Origin: Ascaris suum
Lineage: Eukaryota > Nematoda > Chromadorea > Rhabditida > Ascarididae
Length of the DNA: 64,000 nucleotides
Direction of reading: 5' to 3'
Assembly (NCBI GenBank): GCA_013433145.1
Contig: CM024170.1
Location: 5,599,459-5,663,458 of the forward strand
The notes under the pieces were generated by a model, which had not been told where the DNA came from, searched no databases, and worked only from the letters and a program-made list of their open reading frames with translations. How positions within the stretch are numbered: position 1 is the stretch's first letter; each line of letters begins with the position of its first letter. A program made the translations under genes and the position numbers. This document shows, one piece after another, positions 41,762-53,199 of the stretch.

Positions 41762-41826
41762 CTTATTAAAGTCCCCTCCTTCCTGTAGTGAAGGTCTCAA
41801 TGACTATGATTTATGCACGCACGCCC

Positions 41827-42056
41827 TCATCCTTCAGCAGAAGGTCTTGCATCAGTAAACTCCATCTGCGTAGTGTGTCTCTGTTCTCGTAGCAAATCAA
41901 AGAAACAAAATTTGTTTTGTTCATTACGATACAGGCCATCGGGCGTTGCTAGCTGATGGAAAATGATGCACGGTGCATACGAGTATTCGCAGTTGCTCTT
42001 CAATACTATAATCAACTTTATAATAGTACTCATTACTACTGACTTAGTGCTCAAAC
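41827..42056 (-). CDS. Candidate terminal exon, 75 codons, unrecognised
   Basis: The acceptor GGCCTTTCAG| is followed by a 75-codon frame entered in phase 1. It has a hydrophobic start (STIIKLIIVLK), a cysteine pair in NCEYSYAPCIIFHQL, the segment TPDGLYRNEQNKFCFFDLLR, and ends ARPSAEG before TGA. No family or upstream exon is recognised. Confidence 0.25.
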
Positions 42057-44673
42057 CTGAAAGGCCAACTTTATATTCGGTGGTCCAATACAATAAATCG
42101 CGCAGCCATCTCTGACAAACCTATGATGTCACGAGCCTTGATGCACCCCAGGAGTACATTTGTTTACAAGTGATCAAATTAACGTTTCGAGGAATTTGTC
42201 AGTGCTGAACGAGCCGATAGACGAGTGAGAAATGTTGGACGTTTGTGTTGTATTAGTGAACAGCGGCGAAAGATAGCCGACTGCAGCTGCTTAAGCCTCA
42301 CATCGTTGGCAGTACATGACTTTAATTTCAGACGGCTTTTTTTTTTCATCAGCTTCAGCTCACTGCACCACAAAAAACCAAATAATAGATAAAATAGGGG
42401 AGGAGAAAAAACCCTCGAAGGAAGTACAACAAGATCAAAGTTCTGCTTATCAGGTCACTTAATCAACTGCACAGGTTATCAACAAATAACGAAACATGCA
42501 ACGTTGGATTCATATTTTACCAAACAAACTGTTCTTTAAAAAGCTTCATATTAATGGGCTATCTTCCCATCTGCAAAATGAATGAGGCGAGTTTGAATGT
42601 GCGCACCAGGTACAAAGGTGTATCCGAAAGTGGAGTTAATGAAATTGTGAGGAATTCCCATACTAAATTATAACTCCATGACAACTTCGGCAGTTATTCA
42701 AAGAGTTGAAAGAAATCATAGGTGCCGAAATATGCCCGAACACTTGCATCAATTTGCGCTCGACCAGGTCGCGTTGGAGTAGAAAAAAAATGCTTTCTTA
42801 GAAAATTTGCAAAGTGGTGACCGGTCATGAATGCGTCTTTAATAAGCACGTTTCATTATTTTGCCGGCGACTTACGATATTCGTCAGTCAGCTCTTTTTG
42901 TGTATTTCTCCACTTGTTCCGATCCAAAAGGCGTAGAATGGATGCAGATTTTTAGACACATTTGTGCGTGAATATATAACTTTTTTCGAAGTCGACGAAT
43001 AAATACGAACTGTGGTGTAGCATCTCATCCTACATCGTACGTAATGCTCACCAAATTTCTAAATTTTGCGCGGACAGACAAGCAGACACATGCATATATA
43101 CACCTCCACAGATGTAAAAGTAAAAATTTATAGGATCGCATAAAAGGTGACGAAAAACGCAACGGAGGATGATGTAATAGCTGCGTTTTGCAATTCGTCT
43201 TATCGTGTTGGCTGGGCGAATTTAAAATTAAAAAAAACAACAACAAAACACTATATGCAGCGCTTTTTCAAATAGAACCAGTTTTGTTGAACGAGTTCTC
43301 ATCAAGAACTGTGCTTTCATCTATATAAGACAATTATCTGATAGAAATAGCTGATGAGTTGCAAATGTTATGGTGCTTTTAATTATTTTTGCAGCTGATT
43401 ACCGAAAACGGCGACTCTAAAACTTGAAACGAAATCGGCTTTGAGAATTTGTGAATTACAGCAATAAAGTGCTATCGTTGCAGCTTTTTTAAACATCCAA
43501 ACTAAGAGTTTCTTGGGGGATAAGCACAGACACCGGCATGAACTCAGACACTGATAGGCTCATAGCGACTGGTCACAAAAAGTCGCCAAAAGTGGATAAA
43601 AAGTTAAGATGAGGCAATATCCCAAGGTTGAGTTCATTCTGACCTTAGAGCCGAACATAGAACTTCAATTTCAATGTCCTACTTCTAACGAGTGGAAACA
43701 AACGAAAACTTTTTCCCCAACAGTAAAGAATATTCTCATCACAAGTGGTGTACAACAAATGATTGCATGCAATTAATTCGCATATTTTCATGAATTATCA
43801 CCTTTCATTTGGAAGAGATTATTCTTCTCAAAAATTATGCCACCCATCCGATTTGTGTTATTATAGCTGAGAACGTCGTTTAATTAACGAAAAGAAAGCG
43901 AATTTTTTGCATGTCATTTCTCACAAATTCGAAGGCCGCTAAGAAATTGATAGTTGGAGAAAGACTTATTTCTGTGCTTTATGAAAATGACAGTAGCTTC
44001 GTGGTATTCCTATTGGACAAACAGGGAAGAATGCTCTTTTTCTGACACAAATTCTGGTTTCCGGTGCAGGATCTTTACTGGGAGCTATGTGGAGGGTCAG
44101 TAAAAACCGTGACGAGCTGAGTTAACTACTCTTGGGTTGGCATCTTTCTAAATGTGCAAATATATTCGTCGGTCAAACGATGAAGTTAATGGTCGGTGGC
44201 AGAAAGCTTATTAAATATGCAAAATCGGCTCACATCTGTGCACGCAGGCAAGTAAATGGGCGCTTGCTTCTTCACACTTTCATTTGACACTCTCCTACAA
44301 GGTTTCTCCTATGAAAAGTCAATATGAATCTCGCTTTGAAGAAATGCTCCAAAGGTACCGCAAACTTTTGAACACATATTTGAGCCGATGCGAACCAGTT
44401 GTTATCGTATAACCGTCGAAGATAAGTTTTATCACCTACAGTGAAATGTTTTCGTTTGCGGAATTTAACGCGCATTTCGGCTGCTTCAGTAGGTGATCAT
44501 AGCTCATAGATAATCTGAAAATGTGTTGCTTTAGTTTAGGAAGAGTTCAGATAAGAAAAATCTAATAAAGGTCACTCTATGCATTATCGAAACGTCAATA
44601 TAATCAGTTGATTATAAGAGCGAATAGCAGCAACGAATTCAATGTGAAATTCGCAGCGATATAAAAGGTGATA
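42057..44673. other. No supported gene
   Basis: A 64-codon frame at 42179-42373 (-) is lysine/serine-rich and follows an acceptor-like GTGGTGCAG site, but it has no recognised domain. Nothing else stands out. Confidence 0.4.
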
Positions 44674-44796
44674 ATGTTCGATTTCAACTTCGACTATGAG
44701 CACATTCCTGAAAGTCCACCTAGTCTTTCTCCTTTTCACTCAAAGAATAACAGCTGGCAGCAACTGTTTAGAGAATATGAGGCAGAAAATCAATGA
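44674..44796 (+). CDS. Candidate small ORF, 40 residues, unrecognised
   Basis: An ATG preceded by an in-frame TAA opens a frame beginning MFDFNFDYEHIPESPPSLSP and ending WQQLFREYEAENQ. Composition is strongly protein-like (aromatic, acidic, SP-rich). It is too short to judge alone and could be a first exon or chance. Confidence 0.15.
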   Translation: MFDFNFDYEHIPESPPSLSPFHSKNNSWQQLFREYEAENQ

Positions 44797-44836
44797 GAGA
44801 TTTGATGAATTCAGCTAAGTACAGTAACGAATACCT

Positions 44837-44849
44837 CCCCCCCCCCCCC
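44837..44849. repeat. C homopolymer, 13 bases
   Basis: Uninterrupted C tract. Confidence 0.96.
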
Positions 44850-47652
44850 TTATCTAGAAATTGTCAAGAAACTAAATCAAGCATTTGCATATGCCTACCG
44901 CTCGTATTTGAAGGCACTATCGCAAAGTTCCAGTCGGTGGATGCAACGAGAGCTCCCATCCCACTCGATCGCTGAAATCTGTGGTAAAATCGCTATTCCT
45001 TGAACCTGAGGCTCAAATCCTTTCAAATTCTTTGCGAAGAAACGGATGCTTTAGAAAAATCGATAAAAGTTTCATCTGATGTCATTTTTTGCTATACATC
45101 CAGGCGATATTTTCAAAGCATCTTGAATATCTAAGAAAGTTCTCAAGAGATATAAATTTCTTAAAATTTTTGATGAAGAGAGTTTACTGAAAAGTGAAGA
45201 AAGCAAGTTTACAGGGAAAAAGTGCAGCATTTCCTCCCAAAAGATTAGAGAGATTTATTTCGGAGGACGAAGGCGATCTGCGATGAAAAAATTTAGCCCT
45301 TATTTTTGAGAGGTATCTGCGGCGCATCTATACGAGTCGCAAAAAGAGTTTTCGACATCGATTCTCACGAAACAAACTGTCCGACTTCATGCCGGTCTTT
45401 TTTGGAATTTTCCAAGCTTTCAAATGAACAAATTCATCCCATTTGATTAATACACTACCTAACCGGAGGTCCCACATGTTTTTTCACCAGATTTCGCTTT
45501 CCTCTTGAACCCATTGTTATATGCTTACTGTATTTTTTCTATTGAGGCGGAATGCATCAATTAATACCACATCATGAGACTTCAGTGCTTTATTTCTGCG
45601 GCTTAATAACATTCAAAATGACATCTCCGATATGACCTTCAATTCGAGTGAACTTGCATGCACCACGCAGACTCATATGCACCTTAGATTTCCTTCCACT
45701 TTATACAGATTGGGTCAAAGATAACAAATTTCTTGCAGCAATATGTGTAAACGGTCGATAATTAAAACATTTACAAGGTCCATTAGCGAAATATTCAGAA
45801 AGTATGAAGGCGGTATTCTCCCCACCGTATTACCCAGGGGCGATTTGCAAACATGGGTCGATCGGTGAGCCTAATAGCAAAAGTTCATGCCGTCCACCTG
45901 TTTATATATGTTTATGGCAGGACTCGTCGAAAAATGTCCTTACTGTGCAAATTTTTAGGCATCTTTAAGTATTGTGCTTTTTTGAATTTAATATTGCAGT
46001 TTCCTTGAAATTTGCCCTTGGAAGGATCGGAATTATTTCCGTCAAATTTTGTAACTCCAGCCCAGTGCCTTCCAAGAGTTTCATTGGAAAAGGGGGGCAG
46101 ACAGACAGATGTACAGAAAAGATCCAATCCCAGCAGCTTGCTTTGTAAGTGGGAGGCAGCATTCAAGCCAATGAAACCGTTTTTCTTTAATGCATGCACC
46201 GCTGCACACTAATTGAACTCGATAAATTCGATTCTTAGGTTTTTAACGGGTGAACGATCGCCCAGTTATAGAGGTTGGCTTTTGAAGCGGATATGTCAGC
46301 GCACGAGAATCGGCTGACGAGTGGCCGATAATTGCAAAATCCATAAAAACTACAAAGGTCATCTATGGCTCAGAATCGTGCCTGTTGAAACGTATTGCTC
46401 CTGACAGATCGATTGTTTTTATTGCCTTCGAATAACTAAGTAAGTAAATCTCGCTTATTTCTTATTTGAAGGAATGAAAATAGATCGAATTGAGGATAAA
46501 ACTTTTAAGGAAATTACTAGAATGTTAGATGCAGAAATAGACATTACGGGCACATGTTGAACGACGAAAATGCACTTTGCATCGATCACTAATATATGCG
46601 AACTATAATCGGTGAGAGATCATTGAATGTCTTATCCAAAATCGATGAGCTTCGTCGAGAGGTTCAACGTTTCTTCACAAATGTTATAAGCATCATAACC
46701 CTCGAATTTGACCAACTTTTGTTGCATGAAGATAGGAGAATTGTTCATGGAAGCAAATGGCGTATACGTCGTATCACTTTCTTTCGACGTTCGAGCCAAA
46801 AGGTTAACGCTGATAAAGCGGCTGTTATTGTCGAGCCGTTAACAACAGTTCATCGTTAGCAACGGTGGATGACGTAACAGCTAGATATCAATAACTTACG
46901 CAGCTTATTGGCTGTTACGATGCTGACATTATTTGCGGTTCGGGCACAGCTACGTGAAAAGTGCAACTTAAGAACCTCATCGAATCGCAAAAAAATATCA
47001 ACTCTTCCCTTATCATCCAATCGATTAAAAAACTCAAAAAATGAATCTTTTCTACGAAATTCTTATTCGTTTAAATATAAAGGTGTTATTAGGCACACTC
47101 CACTTTTATTGACAACACCTGAAGATATCTGGCCTGAGGTGAGAATCGACGAAGGCGTATATCATGCTGGACCCTCTGGAAGGCTTCCGAACCTTGCTAA
47201 TATTTGGTCATGGCAGGTGTATTATGATTCAGGCCTTTGCAGGAAATACAGCTTTTAACTGTACGTTGTGCTCTTCAAATCTTTCTGCAACAGGAGCCGC
47301 ATTAAGAAATGACTGGTCCGAGCAAAATGTTTTTTCGAGACAAGACTTTTTCGGCCTCCTCTCCTGTTTTTGAATTCATGATGAATATCCATTAGTGCCG
47401 TTTGCGATATAAACGATATAAATGAATCCGTCTACAGGCATATAACAGTAAGTGAGTAATCACTTCTTTTAATGCATCGCATCATTCGCAAGAACTGTAG
47501 AAAGGTGAGAGAAAATCAGAAGTAATCTAAGACGGTTGTGAATTTGCGCCTTTGGCTGCTTGTTAACGGATCTCTGTCATAAATGGAAAAATTTTATTCG
47601 CGTGTAGATAGTGCATATTTCGATTAGAACACTCAACAAAAGTTGTTGCAAA
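44850..47652. other. No supported gene
   Basis: Open frames at 46596-46859 and 46908-47258 on the plus strand have no domain and no clear splice partners. Upstream exons of the lectin-like gene may lie here, but none was recognised. Confidence 0.4.
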
Positions 47653-47826
47653 ATGAGCATTTTAGAAGACGCTGGATTGGTGGACATTCCGATACCGGAC
47701 CGGTACCTTGCTTGACCAGCGATATGCAGCAGATGCCGGAATGCGATGGCGATTCGGCGAAGTGACGATGAGGATGACGATGACGATAAATGGGCGAACG
47801 CTCCATACCGCAACATGTCTTACTGA
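47653..47826 (+). CDS. Candidate short ORF with one in-frame TGA
   Basis: From ATG the frame reads MSILEDAGLVDIPIPDRYLA, then TGA at 47713-47715, then PAICSRCRNAMAIRRS, an acidic run and KWANAPYRNMSY before a second TGA. An AATAAA motif lies 33 bases after the final stop (47859-47864). The continuity across the first TGA suggests either a CGA-to-TGA mutation, readthrough, or coincidence. A neighbouring frame is also open. No family is recognised. Confidence 0.2.
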
Positions 47827-48309
47827 GCACAAAGACGGACTGCCTTTTGCTTTCAACAAATAAATTATTGCTAATTTGTTCTAATTTGAGGTTTTCTACT
47901 ACTAGTCAACATACGAAAAGTGGGCGCTGTAGTGCTGTTTGCAAAACGACGCCACTCTAGCCAGAAAATAAATTTCGCATTTCGAAACACCACTGCACAG
48001 CAATAAAAACGAAATTCGTAGACAAGATGCGAGTAGGGAGGACACATGGCGAGGATGACACCATGAAATAGCCGTGATTTTTTTTGTTGGAGAAAAACGT
48101 TAGCTTTTCCTTTAGACGAGCTACGAAAAAACATGAAACTCGCTCCAATACGGCGAAAAATTTCTAAAAGTCTTTGCAAATTTAAAAAAAACGAGTGTGC
48201 TCGCGTTGCAAGCTTTTTGCCGCAGACTACATGGAAATTTCATTTGCGTTTGGCAAAAAAGTCATGGCGCTTATTGAAACCTTCAACTGATCCGGTTCTT
48301 CCCTTTCAG

Positions 48310-48441
48310 TGGTCTCCAGGAAATCCGAATTCTAGTCTAGTAATTGAGAAACATTGTATGTTTTTTCATAATGCTAGTGGTAGTCCACCATGGTCGCGTT
48401 CACGCTGTCGAGCTCAGCGAAAAAAATGTGTTGAAGACTGA
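48310..48441 (+). CDS. C-type-lectin-like domain, last exon
   Basis: After a good acceptor (TTCCCTTTCAG|) 43 codons run to TGA. The exon begins WSPGNPNSS, then has Cys-15 in EKHCMFF, a Trp followed five residues later by Cys (WSRSRC), then six residues and a final Cys (CRAQRKKC), ending VED. The order W-x-x-G-x-P-N, C, W-x4-C, x6, C is the C-terminal half of C-type lectin domains, which in nematodes are usually secreted and bind sugars or other ligands. It lacks the usual ND after the second Trp, so Ca2+-dependent sugar binding is doubtful. Earlier exons (signal peptide and first half of the domain) were not found upstream, so this may be a partial copy or have distant exons. Confidence 0.5.
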   Translation, partial: WSPGNPNSSLVIEKHCMFFHNASGSPPWSRSRCRAQRKKCVED

Positions 48442-49365
48442 CTGTTGTCTAGAAATCTCAACTTCAGCCTTTACTACTTGTTGTTGCAGGTTCTTTGAAA
48501 AAACCCATACTCTAGTAAGTGGCAGCTAACATTCACTCATATTCTAACAGCTTTGATAATTTTTCTGCATTACAGAAAGAAGCAGGCTAAACTGAATCCG
48601 AATTCCAGCATTACCCAAAACAATTGTTGTCGCAGAAGGCTTCCTAGTTGATAGGATTCCTGTTTAACATTAAGATGATGTGCAACTGCTCACTGAAATC
48701 CTCATCCTCATCCCCAGCCAAATTTGCATACCCTTCCTATTCGATTACTGCTTTGCTCTCTCTCTATCTCTGCCAGTGTGATTATGACAGTCTTGAAAAC
48801 ATAATGGGCCGTGTCGAAAGACTCGAGTGTTTTTTGCTCAGGCAGCGGTATTCGAGAAAAAGTTCGATACCGAGAACATAATTGGAAATTTGCAGCTTTA
48901 GACTAAGCAAGCTGAGTTTCTATGTGAGTTTCTACAGACGTTCAGGGCAGCAGCACAGTGAGTTCCCGGGCATGGGTTAATGATCATCTCGGTATCTGTC
49001 TCTTTGTTTCACCGATGCTACCGTCTCACAAGGCAAGAAGGCTCCAGTCGTGGAACTCGGAAGCACATTTGGCTCAGTACTCGAATTAGAGACCATATTT
49101 TCAAGACCATTAAGCTGCTAAAAAGTGTGCGAAAAGCATAAATGTGAGAAAGAACAGAGATATTGGCCATATGCAAATTCAAAAGTGCCACTTTATTATG
49201 CTCTCTGCGAAAATTTTGGCACATAATCCTATCGCTGCTGCAACTCGACCATTCTTTCCATCTGGGGATTTCAGCCACATCTTATGTGGTGGATATGATG
49301 GTCTCTCAACATATCTTCGATTCGATGCCTTCCCTCACGAATATATTGAACTATTTACTTGAATC

Positions 49366-49475
49366 TCACGGGTTAACTTAAATCTATCGTTGTTCTTGAA
49401 TCTAACGTTTTTACTTATTATTTGAATCTAACGTTTACTTGAATATTTTCTTGAATCCTGAGCTGCCTGAATCTA
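49366..49475. repeat. Imperfect tandem repeat around TTGAATCTAACGTTT
   Basis: The phrase CTTGAATCTAACG or close variants recurs at least five times in about 110 bases, alternating with TTACTT or TTTTACTTATT spacers. Confidence 0.8.
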
Positions 49476-50994
49476 ACACTGATGATTAGCAGGGGTAGTG
49501 AAGCCTAGTGCTTCAGCTGTGGTAATGTTGATGACAACACTGACAACAGATTTGAAGCAGAGGTGCAGATGCATACCGAAATGCCGCATTATCGCGTTGT
49601 AAGATGCACAAGCGTGCATTTTTGCACAACTAAAGCAACAGCCAATCAGCTGAGTTCGAAAAAATCTGCGAAAGCAATAGCGGAAATTGCTTTTTATTTA
49701 TCTGTGGATGCTGTAATATAAAGTGGAAGGCCCAGCTCCGACCTGATGTGCCGTGTGCTCTAGCGTTGCCGTGCTAACGTTATTTCACAATACGCAACAA
49801 TGTTCGCTGAAGTTGAACCCGACAGCTAGCAGAAGAAGAGGGCTGATTGATGTTGTTACAACAATATGATCGCTGTCATACGGATCTTGGATATGCAGGT
49901 GGACAACAAAACAGCCTGGTTATCCAACGCCAATAGGAGCGGGCATTTTGGTTGATAGGCAGGCTGTAGGGTGTAACACAACAACAGCATCTCGAAATTT
50001 GTTTGTCTGCTCTTCAGTGATCACATGCATATGCATTAGAAATCAGCCGTTCTGGACAGGAGGAAAATATTTCAGAAACAAGCTGCAACCGCAAAGAAAT
50101 TTACCACTTCAGGTTCAGCTACATTTAAATAATCTAATACATGTGTTCCAGTAATGTCATCGAGTTAAAGTGACACCCATGCTATTAAATGATGCAAAAT
50201 TACCAATGTCAACCAAGCTTGGATCGAGCAACCGACCGGTTGCGCGAATGCTCATTAATAATTGTCTGTTCGGTCGATTCACATGAAGCTCTCTCGCCAT
50301 GCTTTATCAAGCGCTAGCTAGAGGAATTATTGAGGAATTCAGAAGCACGTAATTTTCAGACTTTATATGGCACCTTGGAATATAAAATATTTACTTGTGG
50401 TAAAAAGATCTTACCATAAGAACGCAATTTCTGGAGGATGCTCTAAAAAGCAGAAGCTCTCCTCCAGCAGCATATTCATTATGTGGTCGATCAAGCTAAA
50501 GCTTATCTGAGACTCATCTTAGGCTGCAGATCTTTTGCACGGAATTTGCATTTGCTTACTATAGCTTATCTGGTTTCCGAAAAGACTGATAACAATCTCT
50601 TCATCCCTCATGTCACATATTCAGTCGCACAAATAATCCTATCATGAAAAAAATTTAAAACTGTAAGTTTGGAAAGAAAATGAGAGAGGACACTGTGATT
50701 TCCGAAAATCTTCTAGTTGAAACGTCGAAATACATCCGCATTTTCAGGCATCTATGCACGTGTAAGAGTACCACGAGAACCGCAACGATGTTTTCGTTGA
50801 CATTTTTTGGAGGATTTCTATGGTCTGATGTTCCTTCATGAGAATACCCCATTACATCTCTATCTGCGTCACTTCTTTATGATGAGCTTGTCTTTAAAAA
50901 ATCGCATTATGGCTGAAGAAACATTGAAAAGAACTTTTATTTTTCTTCGCCGTTCACATATGCATAAATCTGTTTGAGAGCATAAACTTGTGTA

Positions 50995-51205
50995 TGTGGC
51001 AGGCATGCACTGTATAGGTACAAGGCATGTCTTGCATAGGTGGAACACTTACACTGTGAAAGTGTACATGTGAAGAGTGCATCCTGTACGGATACAGGAT
51101 GCACATTGTGCAGGTGGAAGGCTTACACTGTGCATGCACGGGAGTTTGTAATACAAATGCAGGGTTTACACTGTACAGGTGAAGAGCATACATTGCACCG
51201 GTCGC
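50995..51205. repeat. Imperfect minisatellite around CACTGTACAGGTG
   Basis: Phrases like TTACACTGTGCA, CACTGTATAGGTAC, TTACACTGTACAGGTGAAGAG and TTGTGCAGGTGGAAGGC repeat over about 210 bases with units of roughly 20-35 bases. A minus-strand open frame of 132 codons crosses it and is best read as repeat-derived. Confidence 0.8.
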
Positions 51206-52789
51206 GATGAAGGATGGATGTATGGTGCAAGGTAACATACCTGAAGTTGCGTCATTTTCTGTGTATGTGTGGAGAGCGGAAAATGAAAAAGGCTCAATAA
51301 GGAAAGCGAGAGTGAGTGATATTGCAGTCTTCATCATCGTTATTTGCCGCATCTCATCAGCACTTAATTTATGGCTTCTCTCTCTTGTCCAACGTTGCCT
51401 ATTTGCATAACAGCAAGCAAAACGGCAGTTTTCGAAAATTGAAGACTAGAAAATGAGCGAGTTTTGCGATCATCCATATAACAGCATATATCAACCGGTA
51501 TTTCAACAAGTCCTCACAAGGTTTTCGCATTTTTTCTTGATATGAGAACCGACAGTAGCTTTTTTTGTTACCAAATTGCGAATATTAAAAGAAAGGTGTT
51601 ATGATAAATCAGCATTCATGCTAGAAAAAACACTTTTTGACTTCGTTGCCTTTTGACTTTGATACACATTCACTCTTGTAATAAAATCGACATAGGACTT
51701 AGGAACATAGTATAATACATATGTTATAGCACTTTTGTTATCTTCAACGCACATAGTTGTCAACCGTTTGGGTGCTATGGGCTCAACAAACTTAACGGAA
51801 TCTATGAGTACGCTAAATATGGCGAGGAATAGTGTAACTTCCGGGAGCTATTCATAAATTTCTCAACCAAATAAAACATGCAGTTTTTGAATTTTCTATG
51901 AGATGCATAATGATATGCTCAGAACAAACTTTAGGCCTCGTGATGATGACGAAAATATTAGCGCAGAAATGATCTTTTATTCAACTTTTTGGCTTAGTGG
52001 ACATCATCAGGAAAACCATGTAATGCGATAAATAAAATTTCGACGCAATAAGGAAATGAAATGAAACGACTTCAAGGTGATAATGAGAGAACAAAGGTTA
52101 AAAAGTTATTTCAGTGGTTTGGTATGCTATGCCTGATGATTGCACTAAGCTGAAAATCTGCATAAAAAATTATTCCTGCACTGATCATCATCGAGACAAT
52201 ACCTAAGTCTCAATGAAGTTGAAGAAACGAAAGCGCTAAGATATATGTTTCGCATTCTCTCCTATCAAAGTGAATTTCACTAATACCCAACATATCCCAT
52301 TCACTAAATGCACCAATTTCATAAACGTTCTGAATGCAAATTTGTTGAAAGCACAAGATTGGATTGCAATATTGGAAAGACGGATCTGCTGTCAACACGA
52401 CCACAAAGACACTTCGTCGAGCGGTCAACAAAGTGTCTATAATATCCCTTTTTTGCAAATTTAAGCATCATCACTCACACCTAAGATGCGTTTTTCAGTT
52501 AAGTGTCATTTCATACAACCAATTTATTACTTATTTACCATTTTAATATAAAATTTTAATAGCTTTTCATTGCCACTGTAATTCTTAATAGCGGCTTCCT
52601 CTACACTTACACCTATAATTCTTACCTAGGCTACTCTTACTCAGGTAAAAGCTGACGGACTGAAAGGATGTGGCAAAAGACAGTTAATAGGGGTGGGGAA
52701 GAGGCAGGAGAACGAGGGCGGGGGTGGAGGAAATTCCTTGTAGCCGTAGTCGACATCATAGCCATCGAAAAAATAGCAGTACAGATTGC

Positions 52790-53199
52790 TTATAGAAGGG
52801 CGTCTTCTTCGTTTGCTGCTGCAGGATCGGCTCGATCCATTGCAGTGTCTGATGCGGGACGTACCTCGGCAGTGACATTCACCGAAGCAGAAGATGGGAG
52901 CGCAGGTGGCGGATGTGTGCTCTTCGTTTGCAAAATCTGAAAACTTTCTGTTCAGGATACCGACATGAACCAGGTCCGACTACGAAACATAGTCCCACAA
53001 ACCGCCCCGTATATTCCTCGCGATCCTTTTTGAAGGGCAAAAAGCGTGAAAAATAACCTTCGATCATCTTCCGCACTTCACCGCCTCCGACAAATTCACT
53101 TGACAAAGTGCAGTGACAGTTAGTTTCGTGCGATAATTCCTTCCTCAAATCTGCATTTTTTTGCCTTTCTTGTTTTGACTGCTTGCTTCCATGGCCCAT
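52790..53199 (-). CDS. Candidate two-exon gene, about 115-residue protein
   Basis: Exon 1 (52999-53199) starts at ATG and encodes MGHGSKQSKQERQKNADLRK, then ELSHETNCHCTLSSEFVGGG, then a more hydrophobic stretch with KMIEGYFSRFLPFKKDREEY. A short intron of 62 bases (GTGGGA to AAGTTTTCAG) leads to exon 2 (52790-52936), which encodes ILQTKSTHPPPALPSSASVN and an acidic, alanine-rich end AAANEEDALL before TAA. The acceptor is excellent, the donor is uncommon, and a second donor 15 bases further (GTAGTC) would also keep frame. Gly-2 follows Met, so N-myristoylation is conceivable, but the motif is not ideal. The family is not recognised. Confidence 0.42.

Larger units (their letters stand above)
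34788..41826. other. No supported gene
   Basis: Apart from the two simple-sequence tracts listed separately, no exon is recognised. On the minus strand near 41120-41230 a GC-richer patch ends at a donor-like GAC|GTAAGA and is partly open in all three frames. It was not assigned. Confidence 0.45.
48442..52789. other. No supported gene
   Basis: A small splice-bracketed segment follows the lectin exon (TTGTTGTTGCAG| to CTA|GTAAGT, 48490-48514) but was not joined. The rest shows no recognisable exon apart from the repeats listed separately. Confidence 0.4.

Noticed and set aside
47660..47720. RRWIGGHSDTG in the frame next to the TGA-containing ORF, resembling the WIGL motif of lectins
   Set aside because: The expected W-x-W-x-D-G segment does not follow and there is no phase 0 donor leading to the lectin exon at 48310.
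50954..51352. 132-codon minus-strand frame with repeated His/Tyr/Thr phrases
   Set aside because: It is explained by the minisatellite at 50995-51205 whose units avoid stops in that frame.
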